Source of the DNA: JAGOSA01 sp039795715
GTDB lineage: Bacteria > Patescibacteriota > Minisyncoccia > Phycocordibacterales > UBA9973
Assembly (NCBI GenBank): GCA_039795715.1
Contig: JBDKLD010000042.1
Span: 1-16,311, forward strand
Length of the DNA: 16,311 nt
Direction of reading: 5' to 3'
The position numbers and the translations under genes are program-made. Positions 6,457-13,285 of this stretch are shown piece by piece. The first letter of the stretch is position 1; each line of letters begins with the position of its first letter. The notes below the pieces were generated by a model that was not told the DNA's origin, did not search any database, and saw nothing but the letters and a program-made list of their open reading frames with translations.

Positions 6457-7195
6457 TTTTCCCCTCGCGATACTCATTCTTCTCTACAAGAAGTAGTACC
6501 CCAATGCAGATGAACCAAACTATCCAGAGTATGCTACCGACTAGACCAGCGATATCTACTACCGGGAAAGACGGTATCACCGTATGGAATAATTCAGTTT
6601 GTGCTAAAAGATAAATCGCTGATGCCACAAAACCGAGCCAAGCAACCCATGACTTCAAAAGTTTTTTCTTGTAAATGAGAATGCTAAATAGGAACATTGA
6701 AAGAATGCTGAAGAGCTGGCCGACGTACTCACCAAGAAGCACACCTCCAAATTGGTTTACTGTTTGAAACGCTACTGTCGAAGCTGTCTGCATGGCTTCT
6801 GTAGCGCCGCTCGCTACATAATTCCTTGCCAGTATAGGAATAACAAAAACCCATCGAAGCAGACCTATCAACTGAGCAACAAGTGCAATCACTCCGAATG
6901 TAGTCGCTAGGCTAACCAACACATTTGAAGTGTTCTTCCACAACTTCCCAAGCATTATGGTAGCGAAGAGAAGTGGCAATCCTGCAAGTGCAAAAAAGAG
7001 CCACGTATAAATGAGCCCACTACCACCCTCTGCAAATTTCGTAAGCACGACACCTCCCGGTTCTCTTAAAATATCTGGATAATTAAAATTAGCGATGAGT
7101 AGTGCGTATGGAATGTTTACAATCACGGCACCGGAAACAAATAAAATACCTGTTATCTTTTTTATATATTTATTATACCCGTTGTATGTGTTCAT
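6446..7195 (-). CDS. DUF4386 family membrane protein
   Basis: A 249-aa protein with about six hydrophobic segments. The N-terminal KKITGILFVSGAVIVNIPYALLIANFNYPDILREPGGVVL, the central LLRWVFVIPILA and the C-terminal SWVAWLGFVASAIYLLAQ and GLVGSILWIVWFICIGVLLL fit DUF4386, an uncharacterised bacterial membrane family of about 230 aa. It begins 3 nt after the Fic gene stop, so it is probably transcribed with fic, and it ends within the promoter of the DUF1801 gene. No catalytic residues are evident. Confidence 0.8.
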   Translation of the reverse strand: MNTYNGYNKYIKKITGILFVSGAVIVNIPYALLIANFNYPDILREPGGVVLTKFAEGGSGLIYTWLFFALAGLPLLFATIMLGKLWKNTSNVLVSLATTFGVIALVAQLIGLLRWVFVIPILARNYVASGATEAMQTASTVAFQTVNQFGGVLLGEYVGQLFSILSMFLFSILIYKKKLLKSWVAWLGFVASAIYLLAQTELFHTVIPSFPVVDIAGLVGSILWIVWFICIGVLLLVEKNEYREGKMVE

Positions 7196-7198
7196 ATA

Positions 7199-8086
7199 TT
7201 ATTTTGTCTTGTATTCAACTCCTATTTTCCAAACACCCTTTTCCAAAAAGGCTTCGATGGTTTGGCGTGTAGCTTTGTTTATAAGATTTGAATGAGAAAT
7301 CTTTTGGGATTTTGCATATTCTACTAATGTTACAATCTTTTTACCCTCTAAATAAGCCAAGCGCTTGTGATAGCTATTGGTAAGGGCTTTTGCAACTATT
7401 TCTTCCATTACTTCCGTTTTACCCTTCTCATCAAACTCTTTGAATGCATTATAATACTTTCTTCGATCAATAAATTTAATATTTATAGGAACAAAACCTT
7501 CTCGAATTAAAAGATAATTATTTAACACGCGACCAATGCGTCCATTCCCATCGCAAAATGGATGAGTGTATTCAAATGAAAGGTGTAGTTTAGCAATACG
7601 CTTTATTATGCTTCCATGATTATTGGCATTATATTCTGCGAGCATGTTTTCCAATCTCTCAAGTATCTCTTGTGGGGCGGGAGCAATGTGACTACCCACT
7701 CGCACAAATTCTTTATCTTTCCTAAATCTTCCAGCAATGTCATCGCGAATATTTGAAATTAGCATTTTATGAAGAGATAAAATAACATCAAGCGTTAATT
7801 CCTGCTCTTTGGCTCGTTTTCCTATATACGACACAATCCGCGCGAGATTTTTAGCCTCAAAAATCTCGCGCTCAGAAATAAACCTATCAAGATCAATCTG
7901 GAGCAATATTTTTTCCGTTTCCTCAAGAGTAAGAGTGCTGTTTTCAATAGCATTTGAGTTATAGACCTGTTCGGCAATTTCCGCTTCACTGACGAGTGAA
8001 ATGAGCGCCTCTTTGCCGATAGAAGCTTTATAGTATCTCTCTCGCAGAGAATTTATTTTATTGAATGCTGCTGGTGTCTTTGCCAT
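7199..8086 (-). CDS. fic: Fic family AMP-transferase with N-terminal inhibitory helix (class II)
   Basis: A 295-aa Fic protein. The complete active-site motif HPFCDGNGRIGR (175-186) has the catalytic His, the acidic metal ligand and the anion-binding GNGRxxR, so it should be active. An inhibitory (S/T)xxxE(G/N) motif is present as SNAIEN (44-49) near the N-terminus, which puts it in the self-inhibited class II. The beta-hairpin flap region that positions the target is around 127-137 (FVRVGSHIAPAP). The C-terminal ~45 residues (IVTLVEYAKSQKISHSNLINKAT...) look like a winged helix that could bind DNA. Fic proteins usually transfer AMP from ATP to a protein hydroxyl; the target is not known. The gene has the sharpest promoter in the window, with operator-like repeats, consistent with autoregulation through the winged helix. 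Confidence 0.93.
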   Translation of the reverse strand: MAKTPAAFNKINSLRERYYKASIGKEALISLVSEAEIAEQVYNSNAIENSTLTLEETEKILLQIDLDRFISEREIFEAKNLARIVSYIGKRAKEQELTLDVILSLHKMLISNIRDDIAGRFRKDKEFVRVGSHIAPAPQEILERLENMLAEYNANNHGSIIKRIAKLHLSFEYTHPFCDGNGRIGRVLNNYLLIREGFVPINIKFIDRRKYYNAFKEFDEKGKTEVMEEIVAKALTNSYHKRLAYLEGKKIVTLVEYAKSQKISHSNLINKATRQTIEAFLEKGVWKIGVEYKTK

Positions 8087-8123
8087 ATACTAAATATTAT
8101 AGTAATTTTCACGCTTTTGTCAA
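8087..8123 (-). promoter_or_regulatory. Sigma-70-type promoter of fic with near-zero leader
   Basis: TTGACA (8118-8123) and TATAAT (8096-8101) are both perfect consensus with a 16-nt spacer. Nine bases separate the -10 from the ATG (8084-8086), so the leader would be about 0-4 nt. A copy of the TTTTCACG word lies inside the spacer and others lie just upstream of the -35, where a repressor would block polymerase. Confidence 0.8.
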
Positions 8124-8168
8124 TATAATCGTGAAAAAATGCTTTTTTATCTAATTTTTCACGATTAT
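8106..8168. repeat. Three copies of TTTTCACG/CGTGAAAA around the fic promoter
   Basis: TTTTCACG occurs at 8106-8113, inverted at 8130-8137, and again at 8156-8163. The second and third belong to a perfect 14-bp inverted repeat, ATAATCGTGAAAAA (8125-8138) and its complement (8155-8168), 16 nt apart. The first two flank the -35 box. This is operator geometry; a hairpin is the alternative reading. Confidence 0.75.
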
Positions 8169-8243
8169 GGTTCAAAATCCCGCTTATTGCCAAATCTAAA
8201 TACAGCAGTTTTGGTATATTCTTCTGACTAAAATAAGTCAAGA

Positions 8244-8285
8244 AAAACGTAAATTATACACGAATATCGACTAAATTTACGTTTT
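8244..8285. repeat. 12-bp AT-rich inverted repeat downstream of the kinase-like gene
   Basis: AAAACGTAAATT (8244-8255) is perfectly complementary to 8274-8285, with an 18-nt loop. On the minus strand the second arm runs into TTTTTC, so it might act as a weak terminator of the kinase-like gene, although the stem has very little GC. Together with 8344-8371 and a small CCTTG/CAAGG hairpin (8319-8335), it fills the 294-nt gap 8087-8380, in which I see no gene. Confidence 0.55.
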
Positions 8286-8343
8286 ATTCTAGCATTCGCC
8301 CCTACCCAACCCAAAGAGCCTTGTCACTCGCAAGGACAGCCCT

Positions 8344-8371
8344 TTTGAAACAAAATTATTTTTGTTTCAAA
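8344..8371. repeat. 12-bp hairpin just after the kinase-like gene
   Basis: TTTGAAACAAAA (8344-8355) pairs perfectly with 8360-8371 around a 4-nt loop, 9 nt after the kinase-like stop codon. Neither side is followed by a clear T-run, so it resembles an mRNA 3'-end stabiliser or an imperfect terminator rather than a textbook one. Confidence 0.6.
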
Positions 8372-8380
8372 TCCATAATC

Positions 8381-9301
8381 TTATTCTACCGCCATCTCTT
8401 TCTGGATCCCTTCATAAAATGACCCGACGTTTGCCAAACGATTACGTAAAAAACTTAGTCCTTCATAGAGGAGTTGCTCATCCTTCCATTTTATTATTTC
8501 TTCTTTTGTATCAAATTGCGACAAAATATTCTCACGATACCCTTTTATTTCATTTTCTTTTTCTGCTTGAGACTTCTCAGAAAAACCATGCATCCTAAAA
8601 GCCATCATAGGGTCTGTTCGCATAAGTGACATCACTTCTTCATCTGAAATTTCTGGAAAATTACTAATATCGATAGACGCACCGAAATCTATAAATCTCA
8701 CCTCCCCTTCTCTATCTATTATCATATGAGATTTTCCGAAGTCGTCCGTGAGTATCTGATCATTTACAAGAATATTGTTCTCATGAAGTTTCTTCAACGC
8801 CTTGGCAAACTTTTGCCCAAGACTCTCCATATATGCTGGTATGCATTTTTCATCTTCAAGTTTTAAAATTAGTGTACCCTCGATAAATTCTTCATGTATA
8901 TACCCTTCTTGTGTAGCAAATTGTTTCGGACCAATTCCGAGCTCTCCTGCAATTTTAGAAATATCTTTTTCTTTCAATGCCTCAAGTGGTTTTATAACAT
9001 GAGAACCATTTTGGGTTTCAATTTTAAATCCATAACCACGTGCGCCAGCAGACAAGAGTGAGATCTTCGGATTTTCATTCTTCTCAATATTCATATCAGG
9101 AAAATGTAGGATAGCGGCTTCATCCTTTAGTGCATATAAATATTGTGCGTATTTTTCGGGATATTTAGACTTTATCTCCGGCAAACTCATCCCGAGCATT
9201 TGATCGCGCTCTAATTCCCCTGCTACTTTACCGCCAAGCATTGCCTCGGCATTGCCTAATTGATTCTCAAGTCTTTCTGGTGGTTTCTCGTTAAAATTCA
9301 T
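8381..9301 (-). CDS. Atypical protein-kinase-fold protein (RIO/Bud32/choline-kinase-like)
   Basis: A 306-aa protein. The N-terminal ~75 residues are helical and charged. The kinase-like core has a Gly-rich GARGYG (86-91), a VIKP lysine (K104), LGIGPK (121-126), a hinge HEEFIEG (136-142), and the catalytic region LHENNILV...TDDFGKSHMII (172-195), followed by FIDFG (203-207). Aligning TDDFGKSH with the usual HGDxxxxN places catalytic Asp at D187 and His (H192) where the metal-binding Asn is expected, with about seven extra residues after LHENNI. The metal-binding Asp of DFG (D205) is intact. So it may be active with altered metal coordination, or a pseudokinase. The substrate is unknown. It has its own leaderless-type promoter and lies upstream of fic, separated by 294 nt of hairpins and the fic promoter. 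Confidence 0.7.
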   Translation of the reverse strand: MNFNEKPPERLENQLGNAEAMLGGKVAGELERDQMLGMSLPEIKSKYPEKYAQYLYALKDEAAILHFPDMNIEKNENPKISLLSAGARGYGFKIETQNGSHVIKPLEALKEKDISKIAGELGIGPKQFATQEGYIHEEFIEGTLILKLEDEKCIPAYMESLGQKFAKALKKLHENNILVNDQILTDDFGKSHMIIDREGEVRFIDFGASIDISNFPEISDEEVMSLMRTDPMMAFRMHGFSEKSQAEKENEIKGYRENILSQFDTKEEIIKWKDEQLLYEGLSFLRNRLANVGSFYEGIQKEMAVE

Positions 9302-9316
9302 AGCCCTATTTTACCA
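9302..9316 (-). promoter_or_regulatory. Leaderless promoter of the kinase-like gene
   Basis: The extended -10 TGG-TAAAAT (9316-9308) ends six bases before the ATG (9299-9301). The 13-nt stretch AAAATGGTAAAAT is identical to that before tspO, 5.7 kb away. No good -35 is seen, as is usual with extended -10 promoters. Confidence 0.6.
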
Positions 9317-9329
9317 TTTTCGTTGTCGA

Positions 9330-10214
9330 TTACTGTTTGAAGGCTTCTTCCAGCGTCTTGATGTCGAACTTCTTCATCTGCATAAAGGCCTCGGTCACGC
9401 GGGCAATCTGATCTTTAGTACCGGTACTCATCATCCGCTCCATGGCGCTGGGCACTACCTGCCAAGGAAAGCCGAATTTGTCATTGAGCCAGCCACACTG
9501 CACCTCCTTGCCTCCCTCGGTCAGCTTATCCCAATAGTAGTCCACTTGTTCTTGCGTGTCACAACTGACTACCAACGATATGGCTTGTTGGAATGACAAC
9601 GGACTCTTCCGTCCACTATCCATGAGCGCCATATTGAAGTTCTCGATCATAATGCCGGCGTGCTTAACCTTCGCCCGCTCTTCATCCACCAGCTCAGTGC
9701 CATCGTATGGCATCACGTAGCCAATCTTAGAATCGTGAAAGACGCTGGTATAAAAGTCGACTGCCTCCTGCGCTCTCCCCGACACCTCACCTGCGAACAT
9801 CAAGGTAGGTATGACCTTCTGCGGAGACTTCATGGTGCTCGAGTACATAACCTGCCACGATACTCCATATTTATCCTGCACCCAGCCATAGTGCTCTGCG
9901 AATGGATAGGCAGAGAGCTCCATCAAGATCTTGCCCGCAACAGCGAGTTTGCCCCATAGCGCATCCACCTCTTGCGCAGTATCGCAGGAGATAATGAATG
10001 ACACAGTGGGATTGAATGGCAAATATGGTCCCGCCGTCATGAGGTTTAAATTGGCGCCAAAGATCTCGATCGTCGCCATCTTTACTGCGCCTGAAGGCGT
10101 ATTTTCTAGCTCACTTCCACCCTTCGTCTTGGCGCCAGGGAAGACTGACATGTAAAAGTCAGTGACCTCCTTCATATTCTTCTCAAACCACAAAAACGGT
10201 GTGATCTTCTGCAT
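9330..10214 (-). CDS. Tandem PhnB-type VOC (glyoxalase-fold) protein
   Basis: A 294-aa protein made of two VOC domains of the PhnB / 3-demethylubiquinone methyltransferase-like type. Domain 1 (about 1-127) runs from KITPFLWFEKNMKEVTDFYMSVFPGAK to GWVQDKYGVSWQV. Domain 2 (about 136-265) runs from KVIPTLMFAGEVSGRAQEAVDFYTSVF to GWLNDKFGFPWQV. A helical tail follows (MERMMSTGTKDQIARVTEAFMQMKKFDIKTLEEAFKQ), also typical of this family. Despite the database name, methyltransferase activity is not implied, and the ligand is unknown. It is visibly richer in GC than its AT-rich neighbours, which may point to acquisition. A second, single-domain VOC gene lies 103 nt upstream. Confidence 0.9.
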   Translation of the reverse strand: MQKITPFLWFEKNMKEVTDFYMSVFPGAKTKGGSELENTPSGAVKMATIEIFGANLNLMTAGPYLPFNPTVSFIISCDTAQEVDALWGKLAVAGKILMELSAYPFAEHYGWVQDKYGVSWQVMYSSTMKSPQKVIPTLMFAGEVSGRAQEAVDFYTSVFHDSKIGYVMPYDGTELVDEERAKVKHAGIMIENFNMALMDSGRKSPLSFQQAISLVVSCDTQEQVDYYWDKLTEGGKEVQCGWLNDKFGFPWQVVPSAMERMMSTGTKDQIARVTEAFMQMKKFDIKTLEEAFKQ

Positions 10215-10317
10215 ATTTTTAATTAATTGTTTCTTAGACTAACTTATAAATTGTGATAGGGTAAACATTTTCCTTCCATGTTTTCATTAAATCTTCAGAC
10301 CTTACGTTCGCAAAATT

Positions 10318-10743
10318 CTATCCAAGAGAGTTGTGCTCCACAATCCACTCAATACCAAATTTGTCTCGGAACATGCCAAAGTATGAGCCCCACGGGCTGT
10401 CGGCAATAGGCATTTCAACCTGCCCACCTACGGATAGTCCGTTAAATAGCCTGTCTGCTTCCTCGCGACTTTCTGCACTAATTGATATTTTGGATCTATT
10501 TTCGTTTTCATTTACTCGGCCCATACCCTCTGGAATGTCATTGCCAATTAACATATTTGGGCCAATAGGCAAAGAAATGTGTAATATTTTATTTGCATCA
10601 TGTTCTGCTACAGGAAAATCGGCGCTTGCTAGGTCTTTGAGGCGCGTAATCTTTGCGAACTCGCCACCAAAAACTGATTTGTAAAAATTAAACGCCTCAT
10701 CTGCATTCCCATTAAAGTTTATATGTGGATTTATTGTTATCAT
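10318..10743 (-). CDS. Single-domain PhnB-type VOC protein
   Basis: A 141-aa single VOC domain: INPHINFNGNADEAFNFYKSVFGGEF at the N-terminus, HISLPIGPNMLIGNDIPEG in the middle and SPWGSYFGMFRDKFGIEWIVEHN at the C-terminus. This is the normal size and order for E. coli PhnB-like proteins, whose ligand is not established. It is a distinct paralogue of the tandem VOC gene downstream, not a recent copy. A -10 box (TGG-TAGTAT) ends six bases before the ATG, so expression is probably from its own leaderless transcript. Confidence 0.92.
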   Translation of the reverse strand: MITINPHINFNGNADEAFNFYKSVFGGEFAKITRLKDLASADFPVAEHDANKILHISLPIGPNMLIGNDIPEGMGRVNENENRSKISISAESREEADRLFNGLSVGGQVEMPIADSPWGSYFGMFRDKFGIEWIVEHNSLG

Positions 10744-10758
10744 AGATCCATACTACCA
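10744..10758 (-). promoter_or_regulatory. Leaderless promoter of the single-domain VOC gene
   Basis: The extended -10 TGG-TAGTAT (10758-10750) ends six bases before the ATG (10741-10743). A perfect 12-nt palindrome (10783-10794) lies about 25 nt upstream of the -10, roughly over the -35 or just above it. Confidence 0.55.
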
Positions 10759-10782
10759 TTTTTGTTACCGTAGAAATACCTT

Positions 10783-10794
10783 GCATAATTATGC
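10783..10794. repeat. 12-nt perfect palindrome upstream of the VOC promoter
   Basis: GCATAATTATGC is its own reverse complement. Its position just upstream of the VOC -10 fits a dimeric regulator site, but a palindrome of this size can arise by chance in AT-rich DNA. Confidence 0.4.
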
Positions 10795-10801
10795 GGCACT
10801 C

Positions 10802-10863
10802 ACTAAGTTGATAAAAGGTTCCTGCTTGCCCGCCCATGGCGGGACATCTCTTATCAACTTAGT
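10802..10863. repeat. 62-nt structured palindrome spanning the MDR stop codon
   Basis: Outer arms of 13 nt (10802-10814 and 10851-10863, ACTAAGTTGATAA and its complement) are perfect. A GC-rich inner hairpin, CCCGCC-CAT-GGCGGG (10829-10843), lies between them. The TAA stop of the MDR gene (10859-10861) is inside one arm. There is no T-run on the minus strand after the structure, so it is not a standard terminator; a REP-like or miniature inverted-repeat element is more likely. Confidence 0.75.
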
Positions 10864-11779
10864 TTGAGATGTGCAGAACCACGTTTCCTTTTTTTCTACC
10901 AGTATCAACATATCGGTGAGCTTCCACAACTTCGTTCATGGCAAATGTCCTGTCGATTACTGCTTGATATGTGCCATCCTCATATAGTCTCCTCAGTTGC
11001 TCCAATTGCTCTTTACTATCAGAGGCAACATCGAATCCTTCGACAGTTATATAGACACCGCCGTCATGTAAAAGATGGGTGCACTTCTTTTTTGAAGTTT
11101 TACCGACAGCATCAAATATAATATCAAACGTGTTGGTGTGTTTGGTAAAATCTTCCTTATCATACAGTATAGTATGTGTAGTGCCCAGAGTGCGCACCAG
11201 CTCTAGTCCATCGGAGCTACAGACTGTTGTGATTTCTGCTCCATGATATTTTGCTATTTGTATCGCCGCACTTCCTACCGCTCCAGTGCCCCCAACGATT
11301 AAAATTTTTAGCCCCGCTCTTTTACTGATCCCCGCTTTTTCTAGAAAATAGATTGCAGTCTGTCCACCAAAAACAATAGCAGCAGCCTCATCAAATGAGG
11401 CGATGCGCGGCATCATGACAACCGCACTTTTTTCATCCACGGCAATATATTCTGCGTATGTACCAAATTTGAAGCCAGTTGCACCAAAGACTCGATCACC
11501 AATTTTAAAATGATTTACTTTGTTGCCGGCACTCTCTACAATTCCTGCAAAAACAGTTCCCAAGATTGGTTTTCTCGGCTTTGAAAAACCTAGTACCAGT
11601 CGCATAACTATTTTCATAAATCCTTCAACCCGAAGCGCTCTCACTCGAACATCGCCAGAGTTTACCGTCGTTGCAACTATTTTGACTAGTATTTCGTTAT
11701 CTTTTGGTATAGGTTTCGGCACCTCCCCCATTTGTAAAACCTCAGGTGGGCCATATTTTTTGCAAAGTATTGCTTTCAT
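10859..11779 (-). CDS. MDR-family NAD(P)H-dependent quinone oxidoreductase-like protein
   Basis: A 306-aa medium-chain dehydrogenase/reductase. The N-terminal GroES-like domain (1-125) has the quinone-oxidoreductase form VNSGDVRVR (39-47) and GIVESAGNKVNHFKIGDRVFG (79-99). The Rossmann domain carries VGGTGAVGSAAIQIAK (162-177), and near the C-terminus there is GKKKGNVVLHI. I see no cysteine/His set for structural or catalytic zinc, which fits the zinc-free, NADPH-dependent quinone reductase branch. It probably reduces quinones or activated alkenes in the cytosol, perhaps in detoxification; the true substrate is unknown. A TGC-TAAAAT box ends six bases before the ATG. The stop codon is embedded in a 62-nt palindrome. 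Confidence 0.93.
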   Translation of the reverse strand: MKAILCKKYGPPEVLQMGEVPKPIPKDNEILVKIVATTVNSGDVRVRALRVEGFMKIVMRLVLGFSKPRKPILGTVFAGIVESAGNKVNHFKIGDRVFGATGFKFGTYAEYIAVDEKSAVVMMPRIASFDEAAAIVFGGQTAIYFLEKAGISKRAGLKILIVGGTGAVGSAAIQIAKYHGAEITTVCSSDGLELVRTLGTTHTILYDKEDFTKHTNTFDIIFDAVGKTSKKKCTHLLHDGGVYITVEGFDVASDSKEQLEQLRRLYEDGTYQAVIDRTFAMNEVVEAHRYVDTGRKKGNVVLHISN

Positions 11780-11794
11780 AAATTTATTTTAGCA
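11780..11794 (-). promoter_or_regulatory. Leaderless promoter of the MDR gene
   Basis: The extended -10 TGC-TAAAAT (11794-11786) ends six bases before the ATG (11777-11779). The rest of the 96-nt gap to 11875 shows a possible CACCG/CGGTG pairing but no convincing terminator for the upstream cassette. Confidence 0.6.
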
Positions 11795-11875
11795 TTTTTA
11801 GCAAAAAAGCACCCTTCCGTTCGCGCGTAATATCACCGCCGTGGGAAAAAGAGGAAACGGTGGGGATTGCTCCCT

Positions 11876-13285
11876 TTAATATTTCATATCTACATAAAAT
11901 CCATATCTGCCCCCACATGAATAGCCATTTTTATCCTTGTGCTGACGAATACTATTATCATGCTTGCTCTTGATAAATTTTTTTCCACAAGAGTTACATT
12001 GATAAATGTATTTTGGTCCAAACGAAGAACGCCTAGGCGTTCTTGATAAGCCAGATGTTTTGCGCGGACGCGGAGCAGGTGTAGGTCTGTTCGGATCAAA
12101 AAGATAACGATTTTCTGGTGTTTCGCCAGCTTTGGATAATTCAATTTGATGTCTGGGTACAAACTTTGTATCAGTATTTTCAATAGAACTCATATGCTCG
12201 GAAACAAATCTCTTTGTTCCTGGTTCGCTTGCTCCACCACTAAGTTTGTGGGCAAAGAAATATTCTCGCTCCACTCCGTCTCTTCGTTGTTGGTATTTTA
12301 GTGAATACGGCTCAACTAATCTTTCCTCGCCCTTATAAATAATTTTCAGAAGAGTTTGTGTTCGCCCCGCTTGCATTATTGGCATTCGTAAATCTGCTCT
12401 AAAATAGGCAAATTGTGTGTAGCCATTGTTGGGATAGCCAACAAACAAAGTTTCAAGGTCTGCAACAAAAGCTGAAATTGCATCCTCTACAGTCATAAGA
12501 TACTTTTTTGCACATACTACTGATTTAGCCCACTCCATTCTAAAATAATCAAAAGGGGTTTTGTGTAGAATGTCCTTTAGGACATAGGGATTCTTTTTAA
12601 AAATTGTTTTTTGTATAAAAGTTTCTATGACTTCTTCCTTGTTTAAATTCCCACCCAATAGTTTGATAGAGTAAGCATAGTCAAATAGGTCAGGTGCATG
12701 TTGCCGTTGCAAAAGACATTTCAATTTTGTTGCAATAATTTCTTCCAGCTTCATGCATCGAATATCGCAAACAATCTCACTTGCATCAGAATAGGGATGT
12801 ATTAATTTTACATTCTGAATGGGAAGCAAGACTTTATCAAAACGGGTAATGTCCATAGAAATTTTTAATTTGATATGGTCAGCTTCACCGTTAAATCCCT
12901 TAAAATAAACTCTAGCTTCATAGACTTTTAGATCAGGAAGAGGTGCATCAGTTGCTGTAAACTTTTCCTCAACTTTTATATCTTCTTTAACAAACATAAT
13001 CCCAGACTTTGGTTGAATAGAATCACAGACAGCATTTATTTCTGCAACAAGAGCGTTTTGAGTAATATCGTCAGGTATTCCAAAGTCTAAATCGTTTGAA
13101 AACCTTGTATTTTCAAAATAACCTTTGCGTAAAGCATTTCCGCCTTTTAGAAAAATGGTATCTTTAAGACTACTTGTTGTGAAAATTCCAAAAATTAGCC
13201 AACCAAAAACATAGTCCCGCTCAACATTTGATGAGTGGATTTCAAATTCTTTTGATTTAGATTTAATTTCATCTTTAGTTATCAT
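11876..13285 (-). CDS. AbiEii/AbiGii-type nucleotidyltransferase with WYL-like region and C-terminal Cys/His finger
   Basis: A 469-aa protein. Residues about 20-230 are an AbiEii-like nucleotidyltransferase (DNA polymerase-beta fold): LKGGNALRK (46-54), FSNDLDF (62-68) with D65 and D67, a third Asp in ISMDITRFD (D145), and the helix EEIIATKLKCLLQRQHAPDLFD (181-202). All catalytic positions are kept. AbiEii toxins of type IV toxin-antitoxin and abortive-infection systems transfer nucleotides to RNA. Residues about 300-390 (KIIYKGEERLVEPYSLKYQ...EREYFFAHKL...FVPRHQIEL) resemble a WYL-type ligand-sensing domain. A Pro/Arg-rich linker leads to a finger with C430, C433, H442, H449 and C457. Such fusions are longer than ordinary AbiEii (about 300 aa). 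No AbiEi-type antitoxin gene is visible beside it. It starts 17 nt after the membrane-anchored gene. The WYL call is moderate; the nucleotidyltransferase call is firm. Confidence 0.85.
   Translation of the reverse strand: MITKDEIKSKSKEFEIHSSNVERDYVFGWLIFGIFTTSSLKDTIFLKGGNALRKGYFENTRFSNDLDFGIPDDITQNALVAEINAVCDSIQPKSGIMFVKEDIKVEEKFTATDAPLPDLKVYEARVYFKGFNGEADHIKLKISMDITRFDKVLLPIQNVKLIHPYSDASEIVCDIRCMKLEEIIATKLKCLLQRQHAPDLFDYAYSIKLLGGNLNKEEVIETFIQKTIFKKNPYVLKDILHKTPFDYFRMEWAKSVVCAKKYLMTVEDAISAFVADLETLFVGYPNNGYTQFAYFRADLRMPIMQAGRTQTLLKIIYKGEERLVEPYSLKYQQRRDGVEREYFFAHKLSGGASEPGTKRFVSEHMSSIENTDTKFVPRHQIELSKAGETPENRYLFDPNRPTPAPRPRKTSGLSRTPRRSSFGPKYIYQCNSCGKKFIKSKHDNSIRQHKDKNGYSCGGRYGFYVDMKY

Noticed and set aside
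8053..8241. Small antitoxin gene upstream of fic
   Set aside because: The frame runs through the fic promoter and operator repeats and has no protein-like features. The inhibitory helix is already in the Fic protein itself.
11796..11875. Intrinsic terminator after the AbiEii-type gene
   Set aside because: Only a 5-bp CACCG/CGGTG pairing with a long loop and no following T-run is visible, so it is not supportable.
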